The notes under the pieces are model-generated. The model was not told the origin of the DNA. It worked only from the letters and a program-made list of their open reading frames with translations, and made no database searches. Below are positions 26,716 through 35,361 of a stretch of DNA of 64,000 nt, piece after piece (within the stretch, counting starts at the first letter, position 1; every line of letters begins with the position of its first letter). This DNA comes from Williamsia phyllosphaerae (GTDB taxonomy: Bacteria > Actinomycetota > Actinomycetes > Mycobacteriales > Mycobacteriaceae), in contig NZ_BMCS01000002.1 in the NCBI RefSeq assembly GCF_014635305.1, positions 868,001-932,000 on the forward strand. The letters are read 5' to 3'. A program made the translations under genes and the position numbers.

Positions 26716-27543
26716 TCATGACCCCCCGGCTCCGACGGGAGTGCCGAACGCACGTCGGGACACCGGCTGCCAGGCACGCCAGGTGTCCAGCCGTTCCCGG
26801 TAGAGCGCCTCGATCTCGTCGAACACCCGACCGAGGATCAGTCGGGCCGGGGGCTCCGCGGCATCGACGAGGTCGAGAATCGCGGCTGTGGTGGCGTCGG
26901 GGTCTCCGACCACGAAGTCGTTCTCGAGCTGCGCCCGCACCGGCTCATAGGCGTCCGACACGGCGCTCTGGCGCGAGCCACGTGAGAGCCAATCAGTGGC
27001 GTACGGCCCCGGCTCGACACACGTCACCCGGATCCCGAACGGCTCCACCTCCTGGTGCAGCGACTCCGAGATCCCCTCGAACGCCCACTTCGACGCGTGG
27101 TAGGCGCCGATGCCGGGAAACGCCCGAACCCCACCCTCGCTCGAGATCTGCAGGAGCCGGCCACCCCCCTGGGCGCGCAGGACCGGGAGCACCGCCTGGG
27201 TGACCCACACGGCGCCGAAGAAGTTGGTCTCCATCTGCGCGCGTAGTTCTGCCTCGGTCAGTTCCTCCACCATCCCGAAGTGGCCGTATCCGGCGTTGTT
27301 GACCACCACGTCGATCCTCCCGAATCGTTCGCGGGCGTCGGCCACCGCGCGAAAGACGGCGTCGCGATCTGTGACATCCAGCCGAAGCGGGTGGACGGCG
27401 TCGGGATACTTCTCGACGAGATCATCGAGGGACGAGAGGGTGCGCGCAGTCGCCACGACCCGGTCCCCTCTGTCCAACGCGCCCTCCGCCCAGAGTCGGC
27501 CGAAGCCGGTCGATGTTCCGGTGATGAACCAAACCTTGCTCAT
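26716..27543 (-). CDS. Short-chain dehydrogenase/reductase
   Basis: A 275-residue classical SDR: VWFITGTSTGFGRLWAEGAL (TGxxxGxG), RLDVTDRDA, VVNNAGYGHFGMVEEL and the catalytic GAYHASKWAFEGISESLHQEV. An Arg after beta-2 (ATARTLSSLDDL) favours NADP. An excellent Shine-Dalgarno GAAAGGAG precedes the ATG; the longer frame upstream is not supported. It is divergent from a LysR gene with 96 bases between, the usual layout for a LysR-controlled enzyme. Confidence 0.92.
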   Translation of the reverse strand: MSKVWFITGTSTGFGRLWAEGALDRGDRVVATARTLSSLDDLVEKYPDAVHPLRLDVTDRDAVFRAVADARERFGRIDVVVNNAGYGHFGMVEELTEAELRAQMETNFFGAVWVTQAVLPVLRAQGGGRLLQISSEGGVRAFPGIGAYHASKWAFEGISESLHQEVEPFGIRVTCVEPGPYATDWLSRGSRQSAVSDAYEPVRAQLENDFVVGDPDATTAAILDLVDAAEPPARLILGRVFDEIEALYRERLDTWRAWQPVSRRAFGTPVGAGGS

Positions 27544-27585
27544 GTGTGTCTCCTTTCGCAGTCCACTGTCCCGACACCCCGCACC

Positions 27586-27607
27586 TGCCACAAGCGAATG
27601 TCTGGCA
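27586..27607. promoter_or_regulatory. Possible LysR box
   Basis: TGCCA, 12 bases, TGGCA lies between the divergent SDR and LysR genes. It has the dyad shape of a LysR-type recognition site (T-N11-A class), but the arms are short. Confidence 0.35.
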
Positions 27608-27639
27608 CAGCAGCCATTCCAGTCCGGCATCATGGCGGC

Positions 27640-28551
27640 ATGGATCTCGACGTTCACCCGCAACTGTTCCGCGCTCTGCGCGCCGTGCTCGACAGCGGAT
27701 CGTTCACCGCGGCGTCGGAGTATCTCGGTTACACCCAGTCCGCCCTGTCGAAACAGATCGCCGCTCTCGAGGCCGCCGCGGGCACGCAACTGTTCGAGCG
27801 CGGCCCTCGTGGAGTGCGTCCGACGCCCGCTGCTCGGGCACTTGGACGTCGTGCGACTGCCGTGCTCGATCAACTCGACGGGGCGAGACGCGACCTCGCC
27901 GACCTCACGAACCCGATCTCGGGTCGCGTCAGGATCGACGCATTTCCCACTGCCGCAATGGATCTGATACCACATGCGATCGCGGACGTGGCGTCAAAAC
28001 ATCCCTCACTCGAAATCCTGTTCACCGAATCGTCGACCCCACTGCAGCTCCGAAGGTTGCGCGCCGGGCGCCTCGACCTCGCCCTCATCGCGGGCGGAGA
28101 GGGATTGCCGGACTGGGATCTCGCCGGCATCGAGACCGAGCCACTCCCGTCCGGAGAGCTACGGGTGGCCGTCAGCCGAGATCACCCCCTGGCCCACCAC
28201 GACCGCGTCACGGCTGCCGATCTCGGCGACCAGCGATGGATAGCGGGCCGAGGGCGCGGCGGCGAACCGCAGTTCGGGGCATGGCCATCGCTCACGGACC
28301 CTCGGATCGTGGTCGAGCTCGAGAGTTGGTCCGCACGAATCGGTTTTGTTGCCGCAGGGATGGGCATCACCACCATTCCCGCGCTGGCGACGGCCATCGT
28401 GCCGGACACCGTCGTCACCGTCGCCGTGGACGACCCTCACGCACTGGGGCGATCAATGCTGCTTGCGCGCATGGTCGGGCCGCTGGACGTCGCCACCGCC
28501 TCGGTGCGGGACGCGCTGGTGCGGCAGGCCCGGCGCATCGCTGCTCACTGA
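27640..28551 (+). CDS. LysR-family transcriptional regulator
   Basis: A 303-residue LysR protein. The N-terminal winged helix reads FRALRAVLDSGSFTAASEYLGYTQSALSKQIAALE, with LFERGPRGVRPTPAARAL. The C-terminal effector domain begins near GRVRIDAFPTAAMDLIP. The start is the ATG giving MDLDVHPQLF, with an out-of-frame ATG just before it. It probably controls the divergent SDR gene. The effector is unknown. Confidence 0.92.
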   Translation: MDLDVHPQLFRALRAVLDSGSFTAASEYLGYTQSALSKQIAALEAAAGTQLFERGPRGVRPTPAARALGRRATAVLDQLDGARRDLADLTNPISGRVRIDAFPTAAMDLIPHAIADVASKHPSLEILFTESSTPLQLRRLRAGRLDLALIAGGEGLPDWDLAGIETEPLPSGELRVAVSRDHPLAHHDRVTAADLGDQRWIAGRGRGGEPQFGAWPSLTDPRIVVELESWSARIGFVAAGMGITTIPALATAIVPDTVVTVAVDDPHALGRSMLLARMVGPLDVATASVRDALVRQARRIAAH

Positions 28552-28590
28552 GCGCCTGTTCGCGGAACCACACCAATTCCGGCAGGACTT

Positions 28591-28611
28591 TAGTAGACGA
28601 CTGGTCTACTA
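28591..28611. promoter_or_regulatory. NemR-like TetR operator
   Basis: TAGTAGAC-gactg-GTCTACTA, perfect 8-base arms, ends 18 bases before the TetR start codon. It contains the TAGAC/GTCTA core known from the E. coli NemR operator and is the likely autoregulatory site. Confidence 0.65.
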
Positions 28612-28629
28612 GCGGGTACCGTCGTCCTC

Positions 28630-29220
28630 ATGGCGGTTGCCGAACACACCGAGACGCGAGAAGTGATCATCGCGTGTGCGCAGCAGCTGATGGCTCGAAA
28701 GGGCTACACCGCAGTCGGTCTCAGCGAGATCCTGACCACGGCCCACGTTCCGAAGGGGTCGTTCTACTATCACTTCGCCTCCAAGGACGCCCTGGGCGAG
28801 GCGATGCTGCGGTCGTACTTCGAGGGCTACCTCGCCGACTTCGACAAGATCCTCGGCCGCGACGACCACACCTGGGCCGAGCGGATCCTCCAGTACTTCG
28901 CGTCGTGGATCGAGTCGCAGAGCAGCTTCGACTGTCAGGGCAAGTGCCTGGCGGTGAAGCTCGGCGCGGAGGTCGCCGATCTGTCCGAGTCCATGCGAGT
29001 CGCCCTGCTTGACGGGATCGGCGACATCACCGCTCGGATCGAGCTGGCGATCCGCGCCGGAGTCGAGGACGGATCGGTGCCGTCGACGGGAGACCCCGCG
29101 GCGACAGCGTCAGCGCTCTACGAGTTGTGGCTCGGAGCGAGCGTGGTCGCCAAGGTGAACCGGTCCGCCACCTCGATGAACAGCGCACTGGACCACACAC
29201 GCACGGTCCTGGGTATCTGA
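28630..29220 (+). CDS. TetR-family regulator, AcuR/NemR-like
   Basis: A 196-residue TetR protein with the DNA-binding segment LMARKGYTAVGLSEILTTAHVPKGSFYYHFASKDALGEAML, and a ligand domain containing YFASWIESQSSFDCQGKCLAVKLGAEVADLSE. That region (CQGKCLAVKL) is typical of the AcuR/NemR group, whose cysteines sense electrophiles. The next gene, 20 bases on, encodes a DJ-1 family protein, so reactive carbonyl or quinone sensing is a reasonable inference. The ATG at 28630 follows the operator directly. Confidence 0.88.
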   Translation: MAVAEHTETREVIIACAQQLMARKGYTAVGLSEILTTAHVPKGSFYYHFASKDALGEAMLRSYFEGYLADFDKILGRDDHTWAERILQYFASWIESQSSFDCQGKCLAVKLGAEVADLSESMRVALLDGIGDITARIELAIRAGVEDGSVPSTGDPAATASALYELWLGASVVAKVNRSATSMNSALDHTRTVLGI

Positions 29221-29240
29221 CTTTCACAAAGGAGAAACAG

Positions 29241-29924
29241 ATGAAGATTCTGATGGTTCTGACGTCGCACGACGCGCTGGGTGACACCGGCAAGAAGACC
29301 GGGTTCTGGCTCGAGGAACTCGCAGCCCCCTACTTCCGGTTCAAGGACGCGGGTGCCGAGATCGTGCTGGCGTCGCCCGCCGGCGGACAGCCGCCGCTGG
29401 ATCCGAAGAGCAACGAGCCAGACTTCCAGACCGACGACACCCACCGCTTCGAGGCCGACGGCGCCGCGAAAGCGCAACTCGCCGAGACCGTCGAGCTGAA
29501 GTCGGTCAGCCCGAACGACTTCGACGCCGTCTTCTACCCCGGCGGGCACGGACCACTGTGGGATCTCGCGGAGGATCGCGACTCGATCGGCCTCATCGAA
29601 ACCGCCCTGCGCGCCGACATCCCGGTCGCCCTCGTCTGCCACGCACCCGGCGTCCTGCGGCACGTCACGAGCCCGGACGGACAACCGCTCGTGAAGGGGC
29701 GCACAGTCACCGGCTTCACCAACGGTGAGGAAGACGGCGTCGGCCTCACCGACATCGTCCCGTTCCTCGTCGAGGACGAGCTGATCAAGCTCGGCGGCGA
29801 CTACAGCAAGGGACCGGATTGGGCGTCGTACGTCGTCCGCGACGGCATCCTCATCACCGGCCAGAACCCGAACTCGTCGGCCGAGGCCGCAACCGCGCTC
29901 ATTGATCTGCTGCAGAAGGCCTGA
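29241..29924 (+). CDS. DJ-1/PfpI family protein, probable glyoxalase III or deglycase-like enzyme
   Basis: A 227-residue class I amidotransferase-like protein of the Hsp31/YhbO/NonF group: MVLTSHDALGDTGKKTGFWLEELAAPYFRFKDAGAEIVLASPAGG, the YPGGHGPLWDLAED loop, and the nucleophile elbow VALVCHAPGVLRHV with the catalytic cysteine. Family members convert methylglyoxal to lactate without glutathione. A good ribosome site (AAAGGAG) stands before the ATG. It is co-transcribed with the NemR-like TetR gene, as glyoxalase genes are with nemR in enterobacteria. Confidence 0.9.
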   Translation: MKILMVLTSHDALGDTGKKTGFWLEELAAPYFRFKDAGAEIVLASPAGGQPPLDPKSNEPDFQTDDTHRFEADGAAKAQLAETVELKSVSPNDFDAVFYPGGHGPLWDLAEDRDSIGLIETALRADIPVALVCHAPGVLRHVTSPDGQPLVKGRTVTGFTNGEEDGVGLTDIVPFLVEDELIKLGGDYSKGPDWASYVVRDGILITGQNPNSSAEAATALIDLLQKA

Positions 29925-29944
29925 CTTTCAGCCTGTTCCGCCGG

Positions 29945-29977
29945 GCGGAGGCGACGGAGCGTGTCCGTCGCCTCCGC
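29945..29977. terminator. Strong bidirectional hairpin terminator
   Basis: A 14-base-pair perfect stem (GCGGAGGCGACGGA with TCCGTCGCCTCCGC) closes a 5-base loop. It lies between the ends of the convergent DJ-1 and TetR genes. There is no long T tract, as is usual in high-GC actinobacteria. Confidence 0.8.
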
Positions 29978-29988
29978 TCAGCCTTTGC

Positions 29989-30579
29989 TCATCGCCCCTC
30001 GCGCGTCTGATCGAGCAGCATCTCGACGGTTGATCGGGCGACCACCCAGGGCTCCACATCGTCGAGCGATGTCGACAACGCGGCGGCGCCCTCGTAGAGA
30101 AGCGCGATCTGGTGTCCGAGCCGGTCCGGATCGTCGACTCCCAGGTCCCGGCACAGGTCGATGATCGCCTCGGCGAAAGCCTTCTTCTGCGTATGGACGA
30201 ATTCGGCGACTTCGGGCATCACCGACGCAGCCTCCACAGCGGCGTTGTGGAACGGGCATCCACGGAGCCGGCCACCACCGGGTTGCGGGACCTCGAACAA
30301 CAGCATCAGACGTTCACGCGGCCCGTCGCCCTGCGCGTGTCGTGGATCCACCACCATCTCGCGCAGGTACGCGAGATACTGCTCCACCAGGTTCACCTTG
30401 CTGGGGAAGTACTTGTACAACGTCCTCTTGGAGACGTCCGCCTCGGATGCGATCAGCTCCACCCCCGTGGCGTTGATGCCCTCGACGTAGAACAGTCCGG
30501 CAGCCGCCGACAGGATGCGGTCCCGCGGGCCCGGCCGGCCCGCGGGCCGACTGGGTTGAGTTCGCGTCGCATTGGCCAT
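29989..30579 (-). CDS. TetR-family repressor
   Basis: A 196-residue TetR protein: ILSAAAGLFYVEGINATGVELIASEADVSKRTLYKYFPSKVNLVEQYL forms the DNA-binding domain. A conserved GCPFHNAAVEAASVMPEVAE segment resembles the YcdC/YxaF-like group that often controls hydrolase, SDR or monooxygenase genes. I use ATG 30579, with GGTGAT 4 bases before it; a TTG 42 bases upstream is unlikely. Two operator copies lie between it and the divergent hydrolase gene. Confidence 0.9.
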   Translation of the reverse strand: MANATRTQPSRPAGRPGPRDRILSAAAGLFYVEGINATGVELIASEADVSKRTLYKYFPSKVNLVEQYLAYLREMVVDPRHAQGDGPRERLMLLFEVPQPGGGRLRGCPFHNAAVEAASVMPEVAEFVHTQKKAFAEAIIDLCRDLGVDDPDRLGHQIALLYEGAAALSTSLDDVEPWVVARSTVEMLLDQTREGR

Positions 30580-30624
30580 TTGGATCACCGCCCACTTCGT
30601 TCTCACTGATATCGATGCCAAATT

Positions 30625-30640
30625 TACACCGATCGGTTTA
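30625..30640. promoter_or_regulatory. TetR operator, copy 1
   Basis: TACACCGATCGGTTTA, with the perfect core ACCGATCGGT, 46 bases upstream of the TetR start. Copy 2 lies 47 bases to the right. Confidence 0.65.
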
Positions 30641-30671
30641 CAAATGCGAGACGACCCCTTATCGTCGTCAG

Positions 30672-30687
30672 TACACCGATCAGTTTA
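30672..30687. promoter_or_regulatory. TetR operator, copy 2
   Basis: TACACCGATCAGTTTA differs from copy 1 at one base and lies 21 bases before the hydrolase start codon. One site per divergent promoter is the simplest reading. Confidence 0.65.
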
Positions 30688-30707
30688 CAGCGTCGAAGAG
30701 GTCCGCA

Positions 30708-31595
30708 ATGAGCAGCAACGAGAACGTCACCAACCACGCACGACCGTCGACCGGCGAGCCGAAGGTGTCGTGGGCCAATGTCCCCACGCGCACCGTCCTG
30801 GTCGACGGCACCGACTTCGCCTACCGAACCTACGGTCCGGACCGCGGCGTTCCGGTTGTCTTCCTGCACCACCTCACCGCGAACCTCGACAACTGGGACC
30901 CGCGTGTGATCGACGGGATCGCCGCACACCACCGGGTCGTCGCGTTCGACAACCGGGGCGTCGGGGCGTCGGGCGGTACCACTCCTGACACCATCGAGGC
31001 CATGGCCGCCGACGCGATCGCGTTCATCGACGCCATGGGACTCGAGAAGGTCGACCTGCTCGGCTTCTCGATGGGCGGCTTCATCGCCCAGGTCATCCTC
31101 GAGCTCCGGCCCGAGCTGGTCGGCAAGGTCATCCTGGCCGGCACCGGCCCCGCCGGGGGTGTGGGCATCGACAAGGTGACGCGGGTGTCGTACACCGACT
31201 CGATCAAAGCCGTTCTCACGGGCAAGGATCCGAAGCAGAATTTGTTCTTCACACGCACCGAGAACGGCAAGGCTCGATCGCGCGAGTTCATCGCACGGTT
31301 GAAAGAGCGGACCGAGAACCGTGACGACGCGGTATCGGTAAAGGTGTTCCGGACCCAGTTACGCGCTATTCACACGTGGGCACTGCAGACCCCGGCCGAT
31401 CTGAGCACGATCACGCACCCGGTGCTGGTGGCCAACGGCGACGACGACCGTATGGTGCCGACGAGCAACTCACACGACCTTGCCCGCCGACTCCCGAATG
31501 CGACGCTGCGGATCTATCCGGACGCCGGTCACGGCGGGATCTTCCAGGAGCACCGCCAATTCGTCTCCACCGCATTGGAATTCCTCGCGGGCTGA
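30708..31595 (+). CDS. Alpha/beta hydrolase
   Basis: A 295-residue alpha/beta hydrolase: VVFLHHLTANLDNWDPRVIDGI (oxyanion region), FDNRGVGASGG, the nucleophile elbow LLGFSMGGFIAQ, and the terminal VLVANGDDDRMVPTSN plus DAGHGGIFQ for the acid and histidine. The HH in place of HG after VVFL is typical of one group of TetR-linked hydrolases. The start is set by GAAGAGG 6 bases before ATG. First gene of a TetR-controlled operon with an MDR oxidoreductase and an SDR. Confidence 0.92.
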   Translation: MSSNENVTNHARPSTGEPKVSWANVPTRTVLVDGTDFAYRTYGPDRGVPVVFLHHLTANLDNWDPRVIDGIAAHHRVVAFDNRGVGASGGTTPDTIEAMAADAIAFIDAMGLEKVDLLGFSMGGFIAQVILELRPELVGKVILAGTGPAGGVGIDKVTRVSYTDSIKAVLTGKDPKQNLFFTRTENGKARSREFIARLKERTENRDDAVSVKVFRTQLRAIHTWALQTPADLSTITHPVLVANGDDDRMVPTSNSHDLARRLPNATLRIYPDAGHGGIFQEHRQFVSTALEFLAG

Positions 31596-31621
31596 CCGCG
31601 TGTGCACCCTTTCCCCACGAC

Positions 31622-31689
31622 TTCGCGCTCCACTTTTGTCGAGACGCTCCACGTGCAAGTGGAGCGTGGTTCGACAAGCGGAGCGCGAA
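31622..31689. repeat. Large branched inverted repeat inside the operon
   Basis: Three nested perfect stems: an outer 10 bp (TTCGCGCTCC with GGAGCGCGAA), a middle 7 bp (TTGTCGA with TCGACAA) and an inner 9 bp (ACGCTCCAC with GTGGAGCGT) around loop GTGCAA. The GCTCC/GGAGC arms recur within it, as in REP-type actinobacterial repeats. Lying between the hydrolase and MDR genes, it could partly terminate transcription or protect the upstream message. Confidence 0.7.
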
Positions 31690-31736
31690 TGGGGACCTGC
31701 CCGCCCCTGATCTGTTCTACCCGAGAAGAGGATCCG

Positions 31737-32735
31737 TTGAAAGCGTTCGTCATCGACAAGTACAAGGCCCCCGTCCATGTCGCCGAGATACCCGTCCCCG
31801 CAGTGGGCCCACGCGAGGTACTGGTCAGGGTCGCAGCCGCAAGCGTCAACCCGCTGGACACGTTGGTGCGCAGCGGTGAGTTCAAGCAGCTGCTCAAGTA
31901 CAAGTTCCCGCTCGTCCTGGGCCACGACGTCGCGGGAACCGTGATCGAGGTCGGCAGTGCGGTCACCGGGTTCGCAGTGGGCGACGAGGTGTTCTCCCGG
32001 CCCAGGGACCTCCACATCGGAACCTTCGCCGAGTTCATCGCCATCGACGAGGGGGATGTCGCCCGCAAACCGTGGAACCTGTCGTTCACCGAGGCGGCGG
32101 CGGTCCCGCTGGTGGCGCTCGCGGCCTGGCAGATCCTGGTCGAGCGCGGCAACGTCGGCCCGGGGTCCAGGGTGCTGGTTCACGCCGGCGCCGGCGGACT
32201 CGGTTCGACGGTCGTCCAACTCGCCAAGTACCTCGGTGCGCCTGTGGCCACCACGGCAGGAACCAGCTCGGCCGAGCTCGTCACGGCCCTGGGCGCCGAC
32301 GTCGTGGTCGACTACCGGAAGGCCGACTTCGCCGAGGTGCTCTCCGACTACGACCTGGCCATCGATGCCGTCGGCGGCGACAACCTCATGAAGACACTGA
32401 CCGTCCTGAAACCCGGCGGACTCGCTCTCGGGGTCACCGGACCGCCGGATGCGGGTTTCGCGACGCAGCTCAACGCACCCAAGCCGTTCGAGTGGGTGCT
32501 GTCGTTGCTCAGCCGGAAGGTACGCGCGGCAGCGAAGAAGAATGGTGTGACGTACTCCTTCTTCTTCATGCGCGCCGATGGTGCCCAACTGGCGACGCTG
32601 GCCGCACTGTACGAGTCGGGGCAGCTGCGTCCGGTCATCGACACCACCTTCTCGTTCGATCAGACCCTCGAAGCCATCGCCTACGTCGATGCCGGCAGGG
32701 CACGAGGCGGCAAGGTCGTCATCACCCACGACTGA
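31737..32735 (+). CDS. Zinc-independent MDR-family oxidoreductase (quinone-oxidoreductase-like)
   Basis: A 332-residue medium-chain dehydrogenase/reductase: KAFVIDKYKAPVHVAEIPVP, VNPLDTLVRSGEF, FPLVLGHDVAGTVIEVG, and the NADPH motif VLVHAGAGGLGSTVVQLAKYLGA. The zinc ligands of alcohol dehydrogenases are absent, so it fits the quinone or enone reductase branch. I place the start at TTG 31737 because it follows GAAGAGG with 5 bases between, the same ribosome site as the previous gene; frames starting earlier run through the hairpin. Confidence 0.88.
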   Translation: MKAFVIDKYKAPVHVAEIPVPAVGPREVLVRVAAASVNPLDTLVRSGEFKQLLKYKFPLVLGHDVAGTVIEVGSAVTGFAVGDEVFSRPRDLHIGTFAEFIAIDEGDVARKPWNLSFTEAAAVPLVALAAWQILVERGNVGPGSRVLVHAGAGGLGSTVVQLAKYLGAPVATTAGTSSAELVTALGADVVVDYRKADFAEVLSDYDLAIDAVGGDNLMKTLTVLKPGGLALGVTGPPDAGFATQLNAPKPFEWVLSLLSRKVRAAAKKNGVTYSFFFMRADGAQLATLAALYESGQLRPVIDTTFSFDQTLEAIAYVDAGRARGGKVVITHD

Positions 32736-32791
32736 TCCGCGGTTGTCACCGGCAATCCCGGTCTCCTCTCCACTTACTCGAAAGGTTCGAC

Positions 32792-33625
32792 ATGTCCTCA
32801 GTACTCGTCACCGGAGCAGGACGCGGCATCGGTCTCGCGCTCACCAAGCGCATGAGTGCGGCGGGGTGGACGGTGTACGCCACCGCTCGCTCATCCACGG
32901 CGCTCGCCGAACTCGACGCTCTCGACAACGTCATCGCCGTTCCGCTCGACGTCACCGATCGTGACGCCATCGCCGCACTCCCCCAGCACCTTCCCGCAAG
33001 GCTGGACGGGGTGGTGAACAACGCAGGCATCATCGTGCGCGGGCCTGTTGAAGGTCTCTCGATCGATGAGTTGTCGAAGCAGTTCGACGTCAACGTCGTG
33101 TCGCAGATCGCGGTCACCCAGGTGGTCCTACCGGCCCTGCGAGCCGGTCATGGTCGGATCGTGTTCATCTCGTCGGTCAGCGGTCTGATCACGACCCCCC
33201 GTACCGGCGCCTACAGCTCGTCGAAGTACGCCGTCGAATCGCTGGCCGACGCCCTGCGGATGGAGTTGCGGCCGTGGAAGATCCCCGTCTCACTCGTCGA
33301 GCCCGGCCCCATCAAGACCGACATGTGGGGCGGGATGCTCGACGACCACGACGCGATGACCGCGAGACTGAGCGACGAGATCCGCGACCTCTACGCATCG
33401 CATCTGACGGGGAGCCGAAAACTGCTGGGCCGCATGCAGAAACTTGCCGCCGACCCGAAGCGCGTGACCAAGGCCGTCGAGCACGCGCTCACGTCGTCCC
33501 GACCCAAGCGCCGCTACGTGCTCGACACGGCCAGTCGTGCACAGAAGCTCGTGGTGGGAATGACACCCACCGCGGTCACCGATCGCGTCCTCGCGGCCGC
33601 CACCACCTCACGGCATTCTCGCTGA
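32792..33625 (+). CDS. Short-chain dehydrogenase/reductase
   Basis: A 277-residue SDR: SVLVTGAGRGIGLALTKRM, YATARSSTALAELD (Arg favours NADP), LDGVVNNAGIIVRGP and the catalytic TGAYSSSKYAVESLADALRMEL. The C-terminal part (KRRYVLDTASRAQKLV) resembles 17-beta-hydroxysteroid-dehydrogenase-like SDRs. Ribosome site GAAAGG precedes ATG. Third gene of the TetR-controlled operon. Confidence 0.92.
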   Translation: MSSVLVTGAGRGIGLALTKRMSAAGWTVYATARSSTALAELDALDNVIAVPLDVTDRDAIAALPQHLPARLDGVVNNAGIIVRGPVEGLSIDELSKQFDVNVVSQIAVTQVVLPALRAGHGRIVFISSVSGLITTPRTGAYSSSKYAVESLADALRMELRPWKIPVSLVEPGPIKTDMWGGMLDDHDAMTARLSDEIRDLYASHLTGSRKLLGRMQKLAADPKRVTKAVEHALTSSRPKRRYVLDTASRAQKLVVGMTPTAVTDRVLAAATTSRHSR

Positions 33626-33726
33626 ACCTATATACAGACAGCTTTTGTCCGTAATAGAGTGCGGGATGTGAGACGACTACGCCGTGCCGACGAAATCCCT
33701 TCCGTGACCGGCCGCCGGGCGCTCCC

Positions 33727-35361
33727 ATGACCATCGGTGCACGCCTGGCGACGGGCGCTCGAACCGCAGTCGGGGCTTCCCTGGAGGGTGCTCGCGGCGT
33801 GTCGGTGCTGGTCAGACGGGGACTCTTCGATCTGCGCCGACCGGACCACGCCCTGCACGCGTATCGATCGGCGGAGAAGTGGGGTCCACTGGCGGGCACC
33901 GTCGCGCATCGCGCCTGGCTGTCGCCCGACGCCGTCGCCATCGTCGACGACGACGGACCGGTGACCCACCGCGAACTCGACGGATGTTCGAATGCCCTTG
34001 CTCGGGAGCTCGTCGAACACGGCTTGGGCGAAACATCCGTCGTGGCGGTTCTGGCGCGAGATCATCGGGGCCTGGTGATCGCAATGCTCGCCGCGGCCAA
34101 GATCGGCGCCCGACTCGTGCTGCTGAACACCGGGACGGCCGGACCTCAACTCGCCGAGGTGGTCAGCCGAGAGGGCGTGGCGATGCTCATCCACGACGTC
34201 GACTTCGCAACCGTGACCGACGCCGTGCCTGCCTCGGTGCCCCGGATGCTGACCCATCCCGACCCGAACTCTGCCAACTCACACCCGACAGGGCCGCTGA
34301 CCCCGCCCTCCGCTCCCGGCGGACTGGTCCTGCTCAGCAGCGGCACCACCGGAACTCCGAAAGGTGCTCCTCGCGAGCGCGTCTCGATCCTGCAGTCGGC
34401 GGCGTTCCTCGACCGCGTCCCGCTGCCCGACGACCGACCGATGGTGATGGCCGCGCCGATCTTTCACGGCACGGGGTTGTCCCAGTTCATCCTCGGCCTG
34501 GCGCTGGGATGCACCGTCGTGCTGCGACGTCGTTTCGACGCCGAGGCCACCATTGCCGCTGTCGCCGAGCATCGAGCCGCCTCACTGATCCTGGTACCGA
34601 CGATGCTGCAGCGGATTCTCGACCTCGACCCCGAGATACTCGCCCGCCACGACACGCGCTCGTTGTCGGTGATCCTCTCTGCCGGTTCGGCACTGCCGAT
34701 TGATCTGAGCCGCCGCGCCGCAGCCGCCTTCGGACCGGTTCTGCACAACCTGTACGGGTCGACCGAGGTCGCCGTCGCATTGGTGGCCACACCCGACGAA
34801 CTGCAACGCGCTCCCGGAACCGTCGGTCGCCCGCCGGTCGGATGTCGGGTCGCCGTACTCGACGAGGCAGGCACACCGGTCACCGAACCCGGCGTGGTCG
34901 GTCGTGTGTTCGCGCGCAGCGCACTCAGCTTCAGCGGATACACCGATGGCCGCCACAAGGAGGTCGCCGACGGCAAACTGTCGACCGGCGACGTCGGACA
35001 CGTCGACGCCGAGGGATTGTTCTTCATCGACGGCCGGGACGACGACATGATCGTCTCGGGCGGGGAGAACGTCTATCCGCTCGAGGTGGAGAACCTGTTG
35101 ACCGAACACCCGCACATTCTCGAGGCGGCCGTCGTCGGTGTCGACGACCCCGACTACGGTTCTCGCCTCCGGGCGCACGTGGTCGTTGCGCCAGGTCACG
35201 ACCTCGACGCAGACGCTGTTCGCGCCCACGTCAGGGACAACCTCGCGCGGTTCAAGGTCCCACGCGACGTCGTGTTCGTCCCTGAACTGCCGCGCAACGC
35301 GACCGGAAAGGTGCTGCGAAGAAACCTGACTGACGAGGCGTCATCGGATACGGGCCGCTGA
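33727..35361 (+). CDS. AMP-binding acyl-CoA ligase (FadD-type)
   Basis: A 544-residue adenylate-forming enzyme that probably activates a carboxylic acid to its CoA thioester. The AMP loop is LLSSGTTGTPKGAP, then HNLYGSTEVAVALV, the STGDVGHVDAEGLFFIDGRDDDMIVSGGENVYPLEVENLL hinge region and the C-terminal lysine in PRNATGKVLRRN. Family proteins usually have about 500-550 residues. It shares one base with the next hydrolase gene (TGATG). The 100 bases upstream contain ACAGACA-gctttt-TGTCCGT, a weak inverted repeat. Confidence 0.92.
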   Translation: MTIGARLATGARTAVGASLEGARGVSVLVRRGLFDLRRPDHALHAYRSAEKWGPLAGTVAHRAWLSPDAVAIVDDDGPVTHRELDGCSNALARELVEHGLGETSVVAVLARDHRGLVIAMLAAAKIGARLVLLNTGTAGPQLAEVVSREGVAMLIHDVDFATVTDAVPASVPRMLTHPDPNSANSHPTGPLTPPSAPGGLVLLSSGTTGTPKGAPRERVSILQSAAFLDRVPLPDDRPMVMAAPIFHGTGLSQFILGLALGCTVVLRRRFDAEATIAAVAEHRAASLILVPTMLQRILDLDPEILARHDTRSLSVILSAGSALPIDLSRRAAAAFGPVLHNLYGSTEVAVALVATPDELQRAPGTVGRPPVGCRVAVLDEAGTPVTEPGVVGRVFARSALSFSGYTDGRHKEVADGKLSTGDVGHVDAEGLFFIDGRDDDMIVSGGENVYPLEVENLLTEHPHILEAAVVGVDDPDYGSRLRAHVVVAPGHDLDADAVRAHVRDNLARFKVPRDVVFVPELPRNATGKVLRRNLTDEASSDTGR

